Shown: piece by piece, positions 49,622-58,181 of the stretch | How the letters are laid out: each line of letters opens with the position of its first letter | How positions within the stretch are numbered: the first letter of the stretch is position 1 | NCBI RefSeq assembly: GCF_020905295.1 | Contig: NZ_JAJJMM010000001.1 | Coordinates: 5,332,001 to 5,396,000 of the forward strand | DNA length: 64,000 bases | Source of the DNA: Flavobacterium piscisymbiosum | GTDB lineage: Bacteria > Bacteroidota > Bacteroidia > Flavobacteriales > Flavobacteriaceae | Reading direction: 5' to 3' | The notes under the pieces: model-generated | Seen by the model: only the letters and a program-made list of their open reading frames with translations | The model's database searches: none | What the model was told of the DNA's origin: nothing | Made by a program: the position numbers and the translations under genes

Positions 49622-50104
49622 ATGAAAAATATTTTAATGCTCTTGATCCTGATTTTCTTTTTTTCATGTCAACAAAAAGAAAACAAGAATAATTCTGTTG
49701 CGATCTCGGATACCATTTCTGTGAAGAAAGAAAAGGAAGAGAACAAACAAAAAGAAGAGAATAAACAAATAGGTGATACTATATTTATGAACTTTAAAAA
49801 TGAAAAAGGACTGTTTACAGCAGAAGCTCTTATGGATTCTATTCATTCAAAAATATATGTAAAATTTAAAAATGAAGATCCAGGACAATTAAAAGCAACG
49901 ATTATTCCGTCTACGGGTAAAGGAAACATCCGTTTCAATCAAATTATTTTTCCGGATAAAAGTTCAGATGGCCCTTTTGGAATGGATGTAGAAATTCCAC
50001 TTAAACAAAAAGGAAATCACATTTTAGTAATTGGACATTCGCTAATGGCAGATAATCCTTTTTGGGGTAAATTTAATGTTCAGCTCGAGAATAAAAAAGA
50101 ATAA
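49622..50104 (+). CDS. Uncharacterized small lipoprotein
   Basis: The protein has 160 residues. MKNILMLLILIFFFSC is a lipoprotein signal with Cys16. A Lys/Glu/Asn-rich linker contains a short duplication (KEENKQ twice at about residues 37-48). The C-terminal 110 residues are predicted beta-rich (IYVKFKNEDPGQLKATIIPS, GMDVEIPLKQKGNHILVIGH), perhaps an Ig-like or jelly-roll fold. I do not recognise the family. It stands alone, 19 bases before the convergent end of the hydrolase gene. Confidence 0.6.
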   Translation: MKNILMLLILIFFFSCQQKENKNNSVAISDTISVKKEKEENKQKEENKQIGDTIFMNFKNEKGLFTAEALMDSIHSKIYVKFKNEDPGQLKATIIPSTGKGNIRFNQIIFPDKSSDGPFGMDVEIPLKQKGNHILVIGHSLMADNPFWGKFNVQLENKKE

Positions 50105-50123
50105 TTTATGGCAAAGTTCATCA

Positions 50124-51104
50124 TTATGCCTTGAAAACCTTGATTTGCTTACAGGATTCAAAAAATTCATAAGCTCTCATCTCTGCATATGAATAGGTGG
50201 AATTACGTAACGGAAAAGCACAGTGTCCTCCATATTTTGGTGTTTCCAGATACACAAATTCGCTATCTTTTGCTATAGCCCTTGGATAACATCTTTCGCC
50301 TAAAAAAGGATCGTCAAGAGAATTAATAATGAGAACCGGAGTAGTAATATTTTTAAGGGAAAATTCTGGAGAAACACGCTGATAATAATCATCACGACTT
50401 GCAAAGCCGTGCAACGGCGCTGTAAAATAATGATCGACTTCATCAAAAGAAGTTATTTTATCAATCTGATCACTATTTATAAAATCGGGAAATTGTGCGG
50501 CTTTGTATTTCAGCTTTTTTTTAATGTCAATGGTAAAATTCTTTAAATAAACCCTGTTAAAGCCTTGTTTGAGGATCGCTGCACTTGTTGCAATATGCGT
50601 TGGCACTGAGATCGATACTGCAGCCTTTATGCGCTCATCGATTTCTCTCCATCCCAAATAATTTAACAACTGAACACCTCCCATTGAATATCCAATCAAA
50701 TAAACATCTTCGAATCCTTTTTGTAAAACAAACTGAACTACCTCATCAAGATCATCTACCGCGCCGTGATGATACAGTCTGGGCAATCGATTCATTTCAC
50801 CTCCGCAGGTACGGTTGTTCCATGCAAAAACCGAAAAATCTTTGTGCTGAAAATAAGTGGCGCAACTATTATTGTAGGTTCTGCGCGAATCACCTTCTAA
50901 GCCATGACATAAAATCACCGCTTTTTTAGGATCATTTATAATAAAATCGATATTGATAAAATCTCCATCATTCAATTCAATTTTTTCCCTTGTGTATCCC
51001 GGAGCATCAAACCGTTTAAACAAAGCAGCATAAATAGTAGACACATGCCTGTTGCGTTGGATAATAGAAGGAAAATTATATTCTGATTGTTCAATTATCG
51101 GCAT
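50124..51104 (-). CDS. Alpha/beta hydrolase of the YheT/EMB8 family
   Basis: The protein has 326 residues, the usual family length, cytosolic with no signal. CHGLEGDSRRTYN holds the oxyanion-hole HG motif. GYSMGGVQ carries the nucleophile Ser140. SLDDPFLGE and KYGGHCAF supply the candidate Asp and His of the triad. YheT-type hydrolases are esterase-like with unsettled physiological substrates. It is a single gene, convergent with the lipoprotein gene and preceded by an AT-rich gap with the SIMPL terminator. Confidence 0.88.
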   Translation of the reverse strand: MPIIEQSEYNFPSIIQRNRHVSTIYAALFKRFDAPGYTREKIELNDGDFINIDFIINDPKKAVILCHGLEGDSRRTYNNSCATYFQHKDFSVFAWNNRTCGGEMNRLPRLYHHGAVDDLDEVVQFVLQKGFEDVYLIGYSMGGVQLLNYLGWREIDERIKAAVSISVPTHIATSAAILKQGFNRVYLKNFTIDIKKKLKYKAAQFPDFINSDQIDKITSFDEVDHYFTAPLHGFASRDDYYQRVSPEFSLKNITTPVLIINSLDDPFLGERCYPRAIAKDSEFVYLETPKYGGHCAFPLRNSTYSYAEMRAYEFFESCKQIKVFKA

Positions 51105-51209
51105 GGTAAAATTTGTTTTGGCGCTTACTACAAATCTATGAAATGAATCAACACATACTTTAAAACTATTTGTTTATTTTCATATTTATAAATTATCACT
51201 CAAAAGACA

Positions 51210-51255
51210 AAAAAAAAATCCAAATCCCAATTTTAGAATTGGAATTTGGATTTTT
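51210..51255 (-). terminator. Terminator of the SIMPL gene
   Basis: AAAAATCCAAATCCCAATT and AATTGGAATTTGGATTTTT pair with one mismatch around a 4-base loop. On the minus strand the stem runs into a tract of nine Ts (plus-strand As from 51210). Confidence 0.8.
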
Positions 51256-51277
51256 AAAATTGAAATTTATATTTTTC

Positions 51278-51967
51278 TTAATCTAAAATAAAACTCACGC
51301 TAACATTTGCAACAACTTCTATTTCTCCAATTGCCAAAGTTTCGTTTGATGCACCAGCTGAATCCATAGCTACAGATTTCATAGCAGCATACATTGGTTG
51401 TGGACGGTAAACCTGAGTATTATCTGAGATTGTATAAGCTTTACCCACTTTTTGTCCTAAAACCGAAACGTAATCTTCTGCTTTTAATTTAGCATCTTTT
51501 ATAGCCAATTTTCTAGCTTCTGTTTCAATTTGAGCTAATTTAGAAGTTTCAAAAGAAACTCTGTCTATACGATTAATACCTTGCTGAACCAGACCTTCCA
51601 TCAATTCATCGTATTTAGATAAATCTTTTAATACAATTTCTATGGTTTGAGTAGCATTGTAACTTGTTTTCTTTTTCTCGTAATCGTATTGCGGATTAAG
51701 AGCTACTTGTTTTGTTTTGAAATCAGCTGCAGGAACGTTCGATTTTTTGATGAACTTTAAAACTGCATCGATTTTTTCGTCATTTTGCTTTTTGACATCT
51801 TTAGCATTATTCCCTTTTGTTTCAACAGTTGCTGAAATACAAACCTGATCAGGTGCTACTTTTACTTTGCCTTCCCCATTTACGTTGATTTGAGGAATTT
51901 GTTTGGTTTCTTGAGCGTAAGACATAGTCATAAACATGATTGTTAAAAATAATACTACTTTCTTCAT
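51278..51967 (-). CDS. SIMPL domain-containing periplasmic protein (DUF541)
   Basis: The protein has 229 residues with signal peptide MKKVVLFLTIMFMTMSYAQ. The mature chain is one SIMPL domain: INVNGEGKVKVAPDQVCISA, NNAKDVKKQNDEKIDAVLKF and ARKLAIKDAKLKAEDYVSVL, ending AIGEIEVVANVSVSFILD. SIMPL proteins form periplasmic oligomers of uncertain role, linked to oxidative or envelope stress in some species. It lies 53 bases after the rhomboid gene on the same strand and may be co-transcribed with it. Confidence 0.92.
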   Translation of the reverse strand: MKKVVLFLTIMFMTMSYAQETKQIPQINVNGEGKVKVAPDQVCISATVETKGNNAKDVKKQNDEKIDAVLKFIKKSNVPAADFKTKQVALNPQYDYEKKKTSYNATQTIEIVLKDLSKYDELMEGLVQQGINRIDRVSFETSKLAQIETEARKLAIKDAKLKAEDYVSVLGQKVGKAYTISDNTQVYRPQPMYAAMKSVAMDSAGASNETLAIGEIEVVANVSVSFILD

Positions 51968-52020
51968 TTTTGTTATATTTAAATTGTTTGGTAATCGAAT
52001 TTCAAAAGTTGTGCCAATAT

Positions 52021-52668
52021 TTAGAGCTTCCCTAATTTTGCCATAACAAAAAGTATAAAAATAGGAATGGCTAATAGAATAACCATCAAGCTATGATCTA
52101 CAATTAATGAAGGTTCTTTTACCAAAGTTATCAAATAACCGCCTATAGCACCTCCAAAGTGTGCCGTGTGTCCAATATTATCATTTTTGGCGCGCATTCC
52201 GTAAATTGAATACAATAAATATAAAATTCCAAATAAATAAGCCGGCATTGGTATAACAAAGAAAATTCCTAACATCATATCCGGCTGTAATAATATCGCC
52301 GAATACAAAATTCCTGTTACTGCACCTGATGCTCCAACGGCACGATAACTATAATCGTTTTTATGAAACAGCATTGTTAATAAACTTCCAAAAATTAAAC
52401 TACCAAAATAGATTAAAGCGAACGAAATACTTCCTAACCAATGTATTACAACGGGTGCAAAAAACCATAATGTTAGCATGTTAAATATTAAATGCATCAT
52501 ATCTACATGCAAAAAACCAGATGAAAGCATTCTGATTTGTTCTCCGGAACGAATGCTTCCTACATGAAATTCGTATTTTCTAAAAAAAGCAAGATCATTA
52601 AAACCTTTGTAACTAATTAAAACATTGGCAACTATAATCCCAATCAAAATGGTATTAACGGTATTCAT
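52021..52668 (-). CDS. Rhomboid family intramembrane serine protease
   Basis: The protein has 215 residues and about six membrane segments. The first loop has SSGFLHVDMMHLIFNML, the HxxxN-type motif preceding TM2. The catalytic Ser114 lies in VGASGAVTG and the catalytic His170 in GHTAHFGGAIGG. This is the minimal six-helix rhomboid core without a cytosolic extension. It cleaves transmembrane helices of substrates within the inner membrane; the substrate is unknown. It is divergent from the acyltransferase gene, with a 112-base gap that must hold both promoters. Confidence 0.93.
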   Translation of the reverse strand: MNTVNTILIGIIVANVLISYKGFNDLAFFRKYEFHVGSIRSGEQIRMLSSGFLHVDMMHLIFNMLTLWFFAPVVIHWLGSISFALIYFGSLIFGSLLTMLFHKNDYSYRAVGASGAVTGILYSAILLQPDMMLGIFFVIPMPAYLFGILYLLYSIYGMRAKNDNIGHTAHFGGAIGGYLITLVKEPSLIVDHSLMVILLAIPIFILFVMAKLGKL

Positions 52669-52780
52669 AAATAATATTTAATGTGAATGGTAAATATAGT
52701 CATTCTTAAACATATGTTAGTGTCAGGGCAAAATATCACTGGTTATTCATTTTTACTTTATATTTGTAAAAAAATATTAC

Positions 52781-53653
52781 ATGCAATTTCTTGTTTATAT
52801 ATTAGCCTATCCTTTACTATGGCTTATCTCTATACTCCCTTTTCGAATATTCTACTGGCTATCAGATTGTATTTACTTTATGGTATATCATATCATTAGA
52901 TACCGAAGAAAAGTCGTTAGCGAAAATCTCGCACTTACCTTACCACACTTAAGCAAAGAAGAACGAAAAAAGATAGAAAGAAAGTTCTATCAGCATATGT
53001 GTGATATGTTTCTGGAAATGATAAAAACGATGAGTATTACTCCGGAAGAAATGGAGAAAAGATTTAAAATCACGAATATCGAAGTGCTTCGTTCATACGA
53101 AGATAAAGGAAAAAGTGTTGTTTTGGTCGCTTCTCATTATGCAAGTTGGGAATGGCTTTTGACCATTAATAAGAGAATTAAATTTAGAGGAATTGGGGTT
53201 TACAAAAAAATTGCCAATCCTTATTTTGATAAATTAATTCGAAAAATACGCTCTAAATACGATGCTGAATTAGTAGAAACTAGAAAAACAATTCCGCTAA
53301 TGGCACAAAACCAACGTGATGGAATTCTAAGTCTTTACGGATTGGCAAGTGACCAATCGCCAAAACTTGATCGAATTTTTCATTCGATGAAATTCATGGG
53401 AATCGAAGTTCCGGTTCATACAGGAGCAGAAATGCTGGCTAAAAAATATGATTTGAGTGTGATTTTTGTAAAAGTACAAAAAGTAGGACGTGGTTATTAT
53501 GAGGCGACAATTGTGCCTATAGCAGATGATCCTAAAGAATACGAAAATTTTGAAATAACAGAAAAGTATTTAAGAGAAGTAGAAAAACAAATTTATGAAG
53601 CTCCTGAATATTATTTATGGACACATAAAAGATGGAAACATAGGGTTGAGTAA
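52781..53653 (+). CDS. LpxL/HtrB-type lipid A acyltransferase family protein
   Basis: The protein has 290 residues. The N-terminal hydrophobic region (about 1-37) anchors it to the inner membrane. The catalytic motif is ASHYASWEW, an H-x4-E pair of His119 and Glu124. Further family features are AELVETRKTIPLM, GLASDQSPK and the final PEYYLWTHKRWKHR. Members transfer secondary acyl chains to lipid A, or in Bacteroidota possibly to other lipids. It is a single gene with a strong terminator. Confidence 0.9.
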   Translation: MQFLVYILAYPLLWLISILPFRIFYWLSDCIYFMVYHIIRYRRKVVSENLALTLPHLSKEERKKIERKFYQHMCDMFLEMIKTMSITPEEMEKRFKITNIEVLRSYEDKGKSVVLVASHYASWEWLLTINKRIKFRGIGVYKKIANPYFDKLIRKIRSKYDAELVETRKTIPLMAQNQRDGILSLYGLASDQSPKLDRIFHSMKFMGIEVPVHTGAEMLAKKYDLSVIFVKVQKVGRGYYEATIVPIADDPKEYENFEITEKYLREVEKQIYEAPEYYLWTHKRWKHRVE

Positions 53654-53671
53654 TAACCTGATCTAAACATT

Positions 53672-53713
53672 AAAATCCAAAAAGGTAGTCAATACTTTTT
53701 TGGATTTTTTTTT
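53672..53713 (+). terminator. Terminator after the acyltransferase gene
   Basis: AAAATCCAAAAAGGTA and TACTTTTTTGGATTTT pair around a 5-base loop (one G-T pair) and continue into a T-tract. Confidence 0.85.
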
Positions 53714-53874
53714 GAATACTATCAAAAACAAGAAATTCATTTATCTCAAATATCTACAGCATGTTTTTGATGGGTTTTTGTAATATTTTTTTATCGCAGG
53801 ATCAAAATAATAAACGAGATAAACGGCATATATTTGATATTGATAAAATTTTCCCAAATCTAAATTATCAAACT

Positions 53875-55356
53875 ATGATAAAAAAAATATCTTTCTTACT
53901 CCTACTCTGTTTTTCAATCCTCACTCACGCTCAAAGCCCTAAACGCGGAATAGCTTACAAAGACCATTCTACAGCTGATTTACTTGCCCTGAAACCAGGA
54001 GTTTCGTGGTGGTACAACTGGGGTTCTTTGCCCGAAAAGGATACAAACGCCAATTATACTTCTATTGGGCTCGAATATGTACCCATGGCATGGAATCAGG
54101 TCAGCGATAACAATGTTCAGGCTTTTATTGACCGAATAAAGCCGGGTGCCAAATATTTGCTCGCTTTTAATGAGCCTAATTTTAATGATGGCGCGCGAAT
54201 GACTCCGCAAGATGCTGTAAATTTCTGGAAGAATATTGAAAAAATAGCTGCTGCAAAAAATCTGGAAATAGTAAGTGCATCCCCGGCTTTTAATGACCCA
54301 AATAATAGTTACGGAGGATATAGCAGTCCAACTGCGTGGCACGATCAGTTTTTTCTTTTATGCCCAACTTGCAAAGTCGATTACATTGCCTTTCATACTT
54401 ACGACAGAACCTCTGGTGATGTAATTGGCGTAACAGGACTTCTTAAAAAATACAACCGCCCCATTTGGGTAACTGAATTTGCCAACAGAGTGGTTCAGAC
54501 TGCAGCTCAAAAAACGGCATTTATGAAAGAAATTATAACCAATTTTGAAAACGATCCGGACATTTATCGCTATTCATGGTTTACCGGAAGAGTTCCTGCA
54601 GATTGGTTAGACATGGCCGAAGGTCCTTTATTAGCACCTGAAAATGGTGTTCTAAGACCAATAGGAACCGAATATGTAAATGCCACTTACACCTCAAAAA
54701 AAATGAACGTTCCAGGCAGAATAACCGCCAATAAACATTACCGTAGAAAAGGAACGAGCCTGCAAAATACTACAGATTCCGGAACTGGTCAAAATGTAAG
54801 CGCTATCGACCAGGGCGATTGGAATGAATTTATGCTAAATACTGATCAGGCCGGAAACTATAATTTTTCTTTTAGAGTAGCCTCTACAAATCAGGGTAAA
54901 TTTGATGTTTTAGTAAATGATGTCGTGATTAAAACAGATGAAACATTTGATGCAACTGGTGGTTTGCAAACTTATACAAACAAAATTGTAAACGGTATTG
55001 CCTTGCCTAAAGGAGAAGTTTATCTGAAAATTAAATTCAAATCAAACAATATGAATTTTAATTATATTGATGTCTCTCTGGCAAGTCTGGGTGTTAACGA
55101 TCCTGCATTCGAAAAAGATTCTTTTAAAGTATATCCAAATCCAATAAAAACACAATCGATACTTCATATAAAATCATCGATTACAGAGCCTTTATCTTTA
55201 AAAATAGTAGATATGAAAGGAAGTATCTGTTATGCTTCAGACGATTATTTTACGAATGAAGATATTAAAATTGGAGATAAATTATCGAGAGGAGTTTATA
55301 TTATAAATGCAGTTTATGGCTCAGTTAAAAAATCTATTAAGATTATTAAAAACTAA
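53875..55356 (+). CDS. Secreted GH128 family glycosidase with CBM6-like module and T9SS sorting domain
   Basis: The protein has 493 residues from the ATG at 53875. The frame is open further upstream to 53761, but only this start places the signal peptide (MIKKISFLLLLCFSILTHAQ) first. The GH128 barrel (about 22-265) includes VSWWYNWGSLPEKD and the likely catalytic Glu100 in AFNEPNFNDG and Glu201 in WVTEFANRV. A CBM6-like jelly roll follows (about 300-405, VSAIDQGDWNEFMLNT, FNYIDVSLAS). The C-terminal T9SS type A domain starts near FKVYPNPIKTQSILHI. It probably cuts beta-1,3-glucan outside the cell. It is a compact relative of the PUL A GH128 but stands alone, 32 kb from either SusCD operon start on average, next to housekeeping genes. 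Confidence 0.88.
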   Translation: MIKKISFLLLLCFSILTHAQSPKRGIAYKDHSTADLLALKPGVSWWYNWGSLPEKDTNANYTSIGLEYVPMAWNQVSDNNVQAFIDRIKPGAKYLLAFNEPNFNDGARMTPQDAVNFWKNIEKIAAAKNLEIVSASPAFNDPNNSYGGYSSPTAWHDQFFLLCPTCKVDYIAFHTYDRTSGDVIGVTGLLKKYNRPIWVTEFANRVVQTAAQKTAFMKEIITNFENDPDIYRYSWFTGRVPADWLDMAEGPLLAPENGVLRPIGTEYVNATYTSKKMNVPGRITANKHYRRKGTSLQNTTDSGTGQNVSAIDQGDWNEFMLNTDQAGNYNFSFRVASTNQGKFDVLVNDVVIKTDETFDATGGLQTYTNKIVNGIALPKGEVYLKIKFKSNNMNFNYIDVSLASLGVNDPAFEKDSFKVYPNPIKTQSILHIKSSITEPLSLKIVDMKGSICYASDDYFTNEDIKIGDKLSRGVYIINAVYGSVKKSIKIIKN

Positions 55357-55361
55357 AAAAA

Positions 55362-55401
55362 GAAAAACCTCTTTCAAAATAAATGAAAGAGGTTTTCTTT
55401 T
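55362..55401 (+). terminator. Terminator after the second GH128 gene
   Basis: AAAACCTCTTTCA and TGAAAGAGGTTTT form a perfect 13-bp stem with a 7-base loop, then CTTTT. Confidence 0.85.
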
Positions 55402-55464
55402 AATAACTGATCATTCTAACCTCAAGGTTCGCAAAGGTTTTACGCAAGGAACGCTAACTTATTC

Positions 55465-55515
55465 CTCGCAAAGCCGCAAAGTTTATTTTTCTTTGCGGCT
55501 TTGTGGCTTTGCGAG
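55465..55515. repeat. Overlapping inverted repeats between GH128 and glmM
   Basis: AAAGCCGCAAAG/CTTTGCGGCTTT (55470-55481, 55491-55502) and CTCGCAAAGCC/GGCTTTGCGAG (55465-55475, 55505-55515) give two alternative stems. It sits between convergent genes and may be an additional transcript end for glmM. Confidence 0.6.
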
Positions 55516-55571
55516 ATTAAATATAAAAAACCTTTGTGCATTTTGCGGTTAAATCTCCCCATTTCAGGTAT

Positions 55572-56960
55572 TTAAATTCCCGCAATAGCTTTTATTTCAT
55601 CTATAATTCGAAGAGCCAAAACATCTGCTTTTTCCTGCGAAGGAGCTTCAGTATAGATTCTGATGATTGGTTCTGTATTTGATTTTCTTAAATGAACCCA
55701 TTCTGTAGCAAAATCAATTTTTACACCATCAATCGTTGTGATATCTTCGTTTTTATATTTTTCTGTCATGGCTACTAAAATCGCATCAACATCAATTTGT
55801 GGTGTTAATTCGATTTTGTTTTTACTCATATAATATTCAGGATATGAAGCACGCAATGCCGAAACTGATATTTTTTTGTTGGCCAAATGAGTCAGGAACA
55901 ACGCCACTCCTACCAAACTATCGCGTCCGTAATGAGATTCTGGGTAAATAATTCCACCGTTACCTTCACCACCAATAATAGCATTGTTTTTCTTCATTAA
56001 TGCTACTACGTTTACTTCTCCAACTGCGCTGGCTTCATATTTTCCGTCATGAGCTACAGTTACGTCACGCAAAGCACGTGATGATGACATATTTGAAACT
56101 GTATTTCCCGGAGTTTTACTCAAAACATAATCGGCGCAAGCCACTAATGTATATTCTTCTCCAAACATTTCTCCGTCTTCGCAAATAAAAGCCAAACGAT
56201 CTACGTCCGGATCAACTACAACTCCCAGATCCGCTTTTTCTTTTACTACCAATTCAGAAATATCCGTTAAATGTTCTTTTAAAGGTTCCGGATTATGAGG
56301 GAAATGTCCGTTTGGTTCGCAGTATAATTTTACTACTTCAACGCCCATTAATTCTAATAATTTGGGAATAATAATTCCTCCTGATGAATTTACGCCATCA
56401 ACCACTACTTTAAATTTTGCCGCTTTTACCGCTTCAACATCAACTAAAGGCAAATTCAGCACCTCGTCGATATGAATATCCATATAAGCATCATTTACCG
56501 TGATTTCGCCTAAACTGTCCACATCCGAGAAATCGAAAGCTTCAGCCTCGGCAATTTCAAGAATTTTAGCGCCTTCTTCTCCGCTTAAAAATTCTCCTTT
56601 TGAATTCAATAATTTTAAGGCATTCCATTGTTTTGGATTATGAGAAGCTGTCAGAATAATTCCACCATCTGCTTTTTCTAAAGGAACAGCCACTTCTACT
56701 GTAGGCGTAGTCGAAAGTCCAAGATCTATTACATTAATACCTAAACCTATTAAAGTATTTACAACCAGATTGTGAATCATTGGCCCTGAAATTCTGGCGT
56801 CGCGACCAATCACAACCGTCAATTTTTCTTTTGAAGTATTGTTTTTAAGAAAAGTACCGTATGCCGATGCAAATTTTACAGCATCAACAGGAGTCAGGTT
56901 ATCTCCTACTTTTCCACCAATTGTTCCTCTTATTCCTGATATCGATTTTATTAAAGTCAT
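55572..56960 (-). CDS. glmM: Phosphoglucosamine mutase
   Basis: The protein has 462 residues, as expected for the alpha-D-phosphohexomutase superfamily. ISGIRGTIGG opens the protein. The phosphoserine loop is TASHNPKQWN with Ser106. The metal-binding loop DPDVDRLAF is at about 247-255, the sugar-binding loop GGEGNGGIIYPE follows, and the phosphate-binding RKSNTEPIIRIYTEA is near the end. It interconverts glucosamine-6-P and glucosamine-1-P for peptidoglycan and LPS precursors. Some Bacteroidota relatives act as phosphoglucomutase or phosphomannomutase, so the exact sugar is family inference. It is divergent from acpH across a 597-base repeat-filled gap. Confidence 0.88.
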   Translation of the reverse strand: MTLIKSISGIRGTIGGKVGDNLTPVDAVKFASAYGTFLKNNTSKEKLTVVIGRDARISGPMIHNLVVNTLIGLGINVIDLGLSTTPTVEVAVPLEKADGGIILTASHNPKQWNALKLLNSKGEFLSGEEGAKILEIAEAEAFDFSDVDSLGEITVNDAYMDIHIDEVLNLPLVDVEAVKAAKFKVVVDGVNSSGGIIIPKLLELMGVEVVKLYCEPNGHFPHNPEPLKEHLTDISELVVKEKADLGVVVDPDVDRLAFICEDGEMFGEEYTLVACADYVLSKTPGNTVSNMSSSRALRDVTVAHDGKYEASAVGEVNVVALMKKNNAIIGGEGNGGIIYPESHYGRDSLVGVALFLTHLANKKISVSALRASYPEYYMSKNKIELTPQIDVDAILVAMTEKYKNEDITTIDGVKIDFATEWVHLRKSNTEPIIRIYTEAPSQEKADVLALRIIDEIKAIAGI

Positions 56961-57044
56961 TTTTATGAGTTATGGTTACCAATTACAAATATAGAAAAGT
57001 TACTAAGGTTCTTAATGACTAAGTGGCTAAGAATTTTAAAAAAA

Positions 57045-57378
57045 GGTTCTAAGTTGCTGAGATGCTAAGTTGCTAAGGTTTTTTAAAAAAGCTACTAAGA
57101 TTTCAAAAAAAGGTTCTAAGTTGCTGAGATGCTAAGTTGCTAAGGTTTTTTAAAAAAGCTACTAAGATTTCAAAAAAAGGTTCTAAGTTGCTGAGATGCT
57201 AAGTTGCTAAGGTTTTTTAAAAAGCTGCTAAGATTAAAAAAAAAGGTTCTAAGTTGCTGAGATGCTAAGTTGCTAAGGTTTTTTAAAAAAGCTACTAAGA
57301 TTTAAAAAAAAGGTTCTAAGTTGCTGAGATGCTAAGTTGCTAAGGTTTTTTTAAAAAAGCTACTAAGATTTTAAAAAT
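57045..57378. repeat. Tandem array of five 67-bp units between glmM and acpH
   Basis: Units begin with GGTTCTAAGTTGCTGAGATG at 57045, 57112, 57179, 57245 and 57312, with lengths 67, 67, 66, 67 and about 67. They are almost identical; differences are single bases and A- or T-run length. Each unit itself contains CTAAGTTGCT twice. There are no unique spacers, so this is not a CRISPR array. It lies in the 597-base divergent gap 56961-57557. The inverse motif (CTTAGAACCTTAGAACCTT, 57533-57551) occurs just before acpH, so long stems are possible. Confidence 0.92.
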
Positions 57379-57557
57379 AAACTAAAATGTTAAGTTTATG
57401 TTGTGAAGTCTTATTATAAAAGGATCTAAAAAAGTTTTCATACTTTTACTAAAATAACTTAGAATCTTTAACGCCTTAGAATCTTAGTGCCTGTAAAAAC
57501 AAATTTGCAAAAAAACTTAGAATCTTAGCCACTTAGAACCTTAGAACCTTCAAAAAA

Positions 57558-58142
57558 ATGAATTTCCTAGCCCACATTTATTTGTCCGGAGACAATGATT
57601 TAATTAAAATTGGCAACTTTATGGCCGATGGAATTCGCGGGAAACAATTTGAACATTTTCCTGATGAAGTTCAAAAAGGTATTATTTTGCATCGCTCGAT
57701 AGACACTTACACAGATTCTCACGATGTTTTCAGACAAAGCACCAAACGTTTACATGAAAAATACCATCATTATGCCGGCGTTATTGTTGATATTGTTTAC
57801 GACCATTTTTTAGCCAAAAACTGGAAAAAATATTCAGATGAAAAACTGGAAGATTTCATTAATCGATTCTACCAATCATTACATGAAAACTATGATATCC
57901 TTACCGAAAAAACACAAGGTCTAATGCCTTATATGATCGAAAGAAACTGGCTTTTGAGTTATCAAACCGTAGAAGGAATTCATAATATCCTGACTCAAAT
58001 GGACCGAAGGTCTAAGAACCTATCAAAGATGCAGTTTGCAAGTGCAGAACTAGTAGAATTTTATACCGAATTCGAACAGGAATTCACCCTCTTTTTTGAA
58101 GATATAAAAGCGCATTCAAAACAAAAATTACTTTCCTTATAA
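57558..58142 (+). CDS. acpH: Acyl-carrier-protein phosphodiesterase (DUF479)
   Basis: The protein has 194 residues, the family length. MNFLAHIYLSG is the standard opening. GNFMADGIRGKQ, ILHRSIDTYTDSH and IVDIVYDHFLAKNW carry the conserved Asp and His residues that bind metal in this HD-like all-helical family. It removes the phosphopantetheine arm from ACP; whether it does so in Bacteroidota is less certain. It is followed 39 bases later by ggt on the same strand and may share its transcript. The promoter must lie in or beyond the tandem repeat. Confidence 0.88.
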   Translation: MNFLAHIYLSGDNDLIKIGNFMADGIRGKQFEHFPDEVQKGIILHRSIDTYTDSHDVFRQSTKRLHEKYHHYAGVIVDIVYDHFLAKNWKKYSDEKLEDFINRFYQSLHENYDILTEKTQGLMPYMIERNWLLSYQTVEGIHNILTQMDRRSKNLSKMQFASAELVEFYTEFEQEFTLFFEDIKAHSKQKLLSL

Positions 58143-58181
58143 AATCAACCCGATTCTATAAAACAAAACACGATTCTTTTT

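Noticed and set aside
53761..53874. N-terminal extension of 38 residues of the second GH128 gene
   Set aside because: The extension is charged and unlike a leader. The ATG at 53875 starts a perfect signal peptide.
57045..57378. CRISPR array between glmM and acpH
   Set aside because: The whole 67-bp unit is repeated with no unique spacers, and there are no cas genes in the window.
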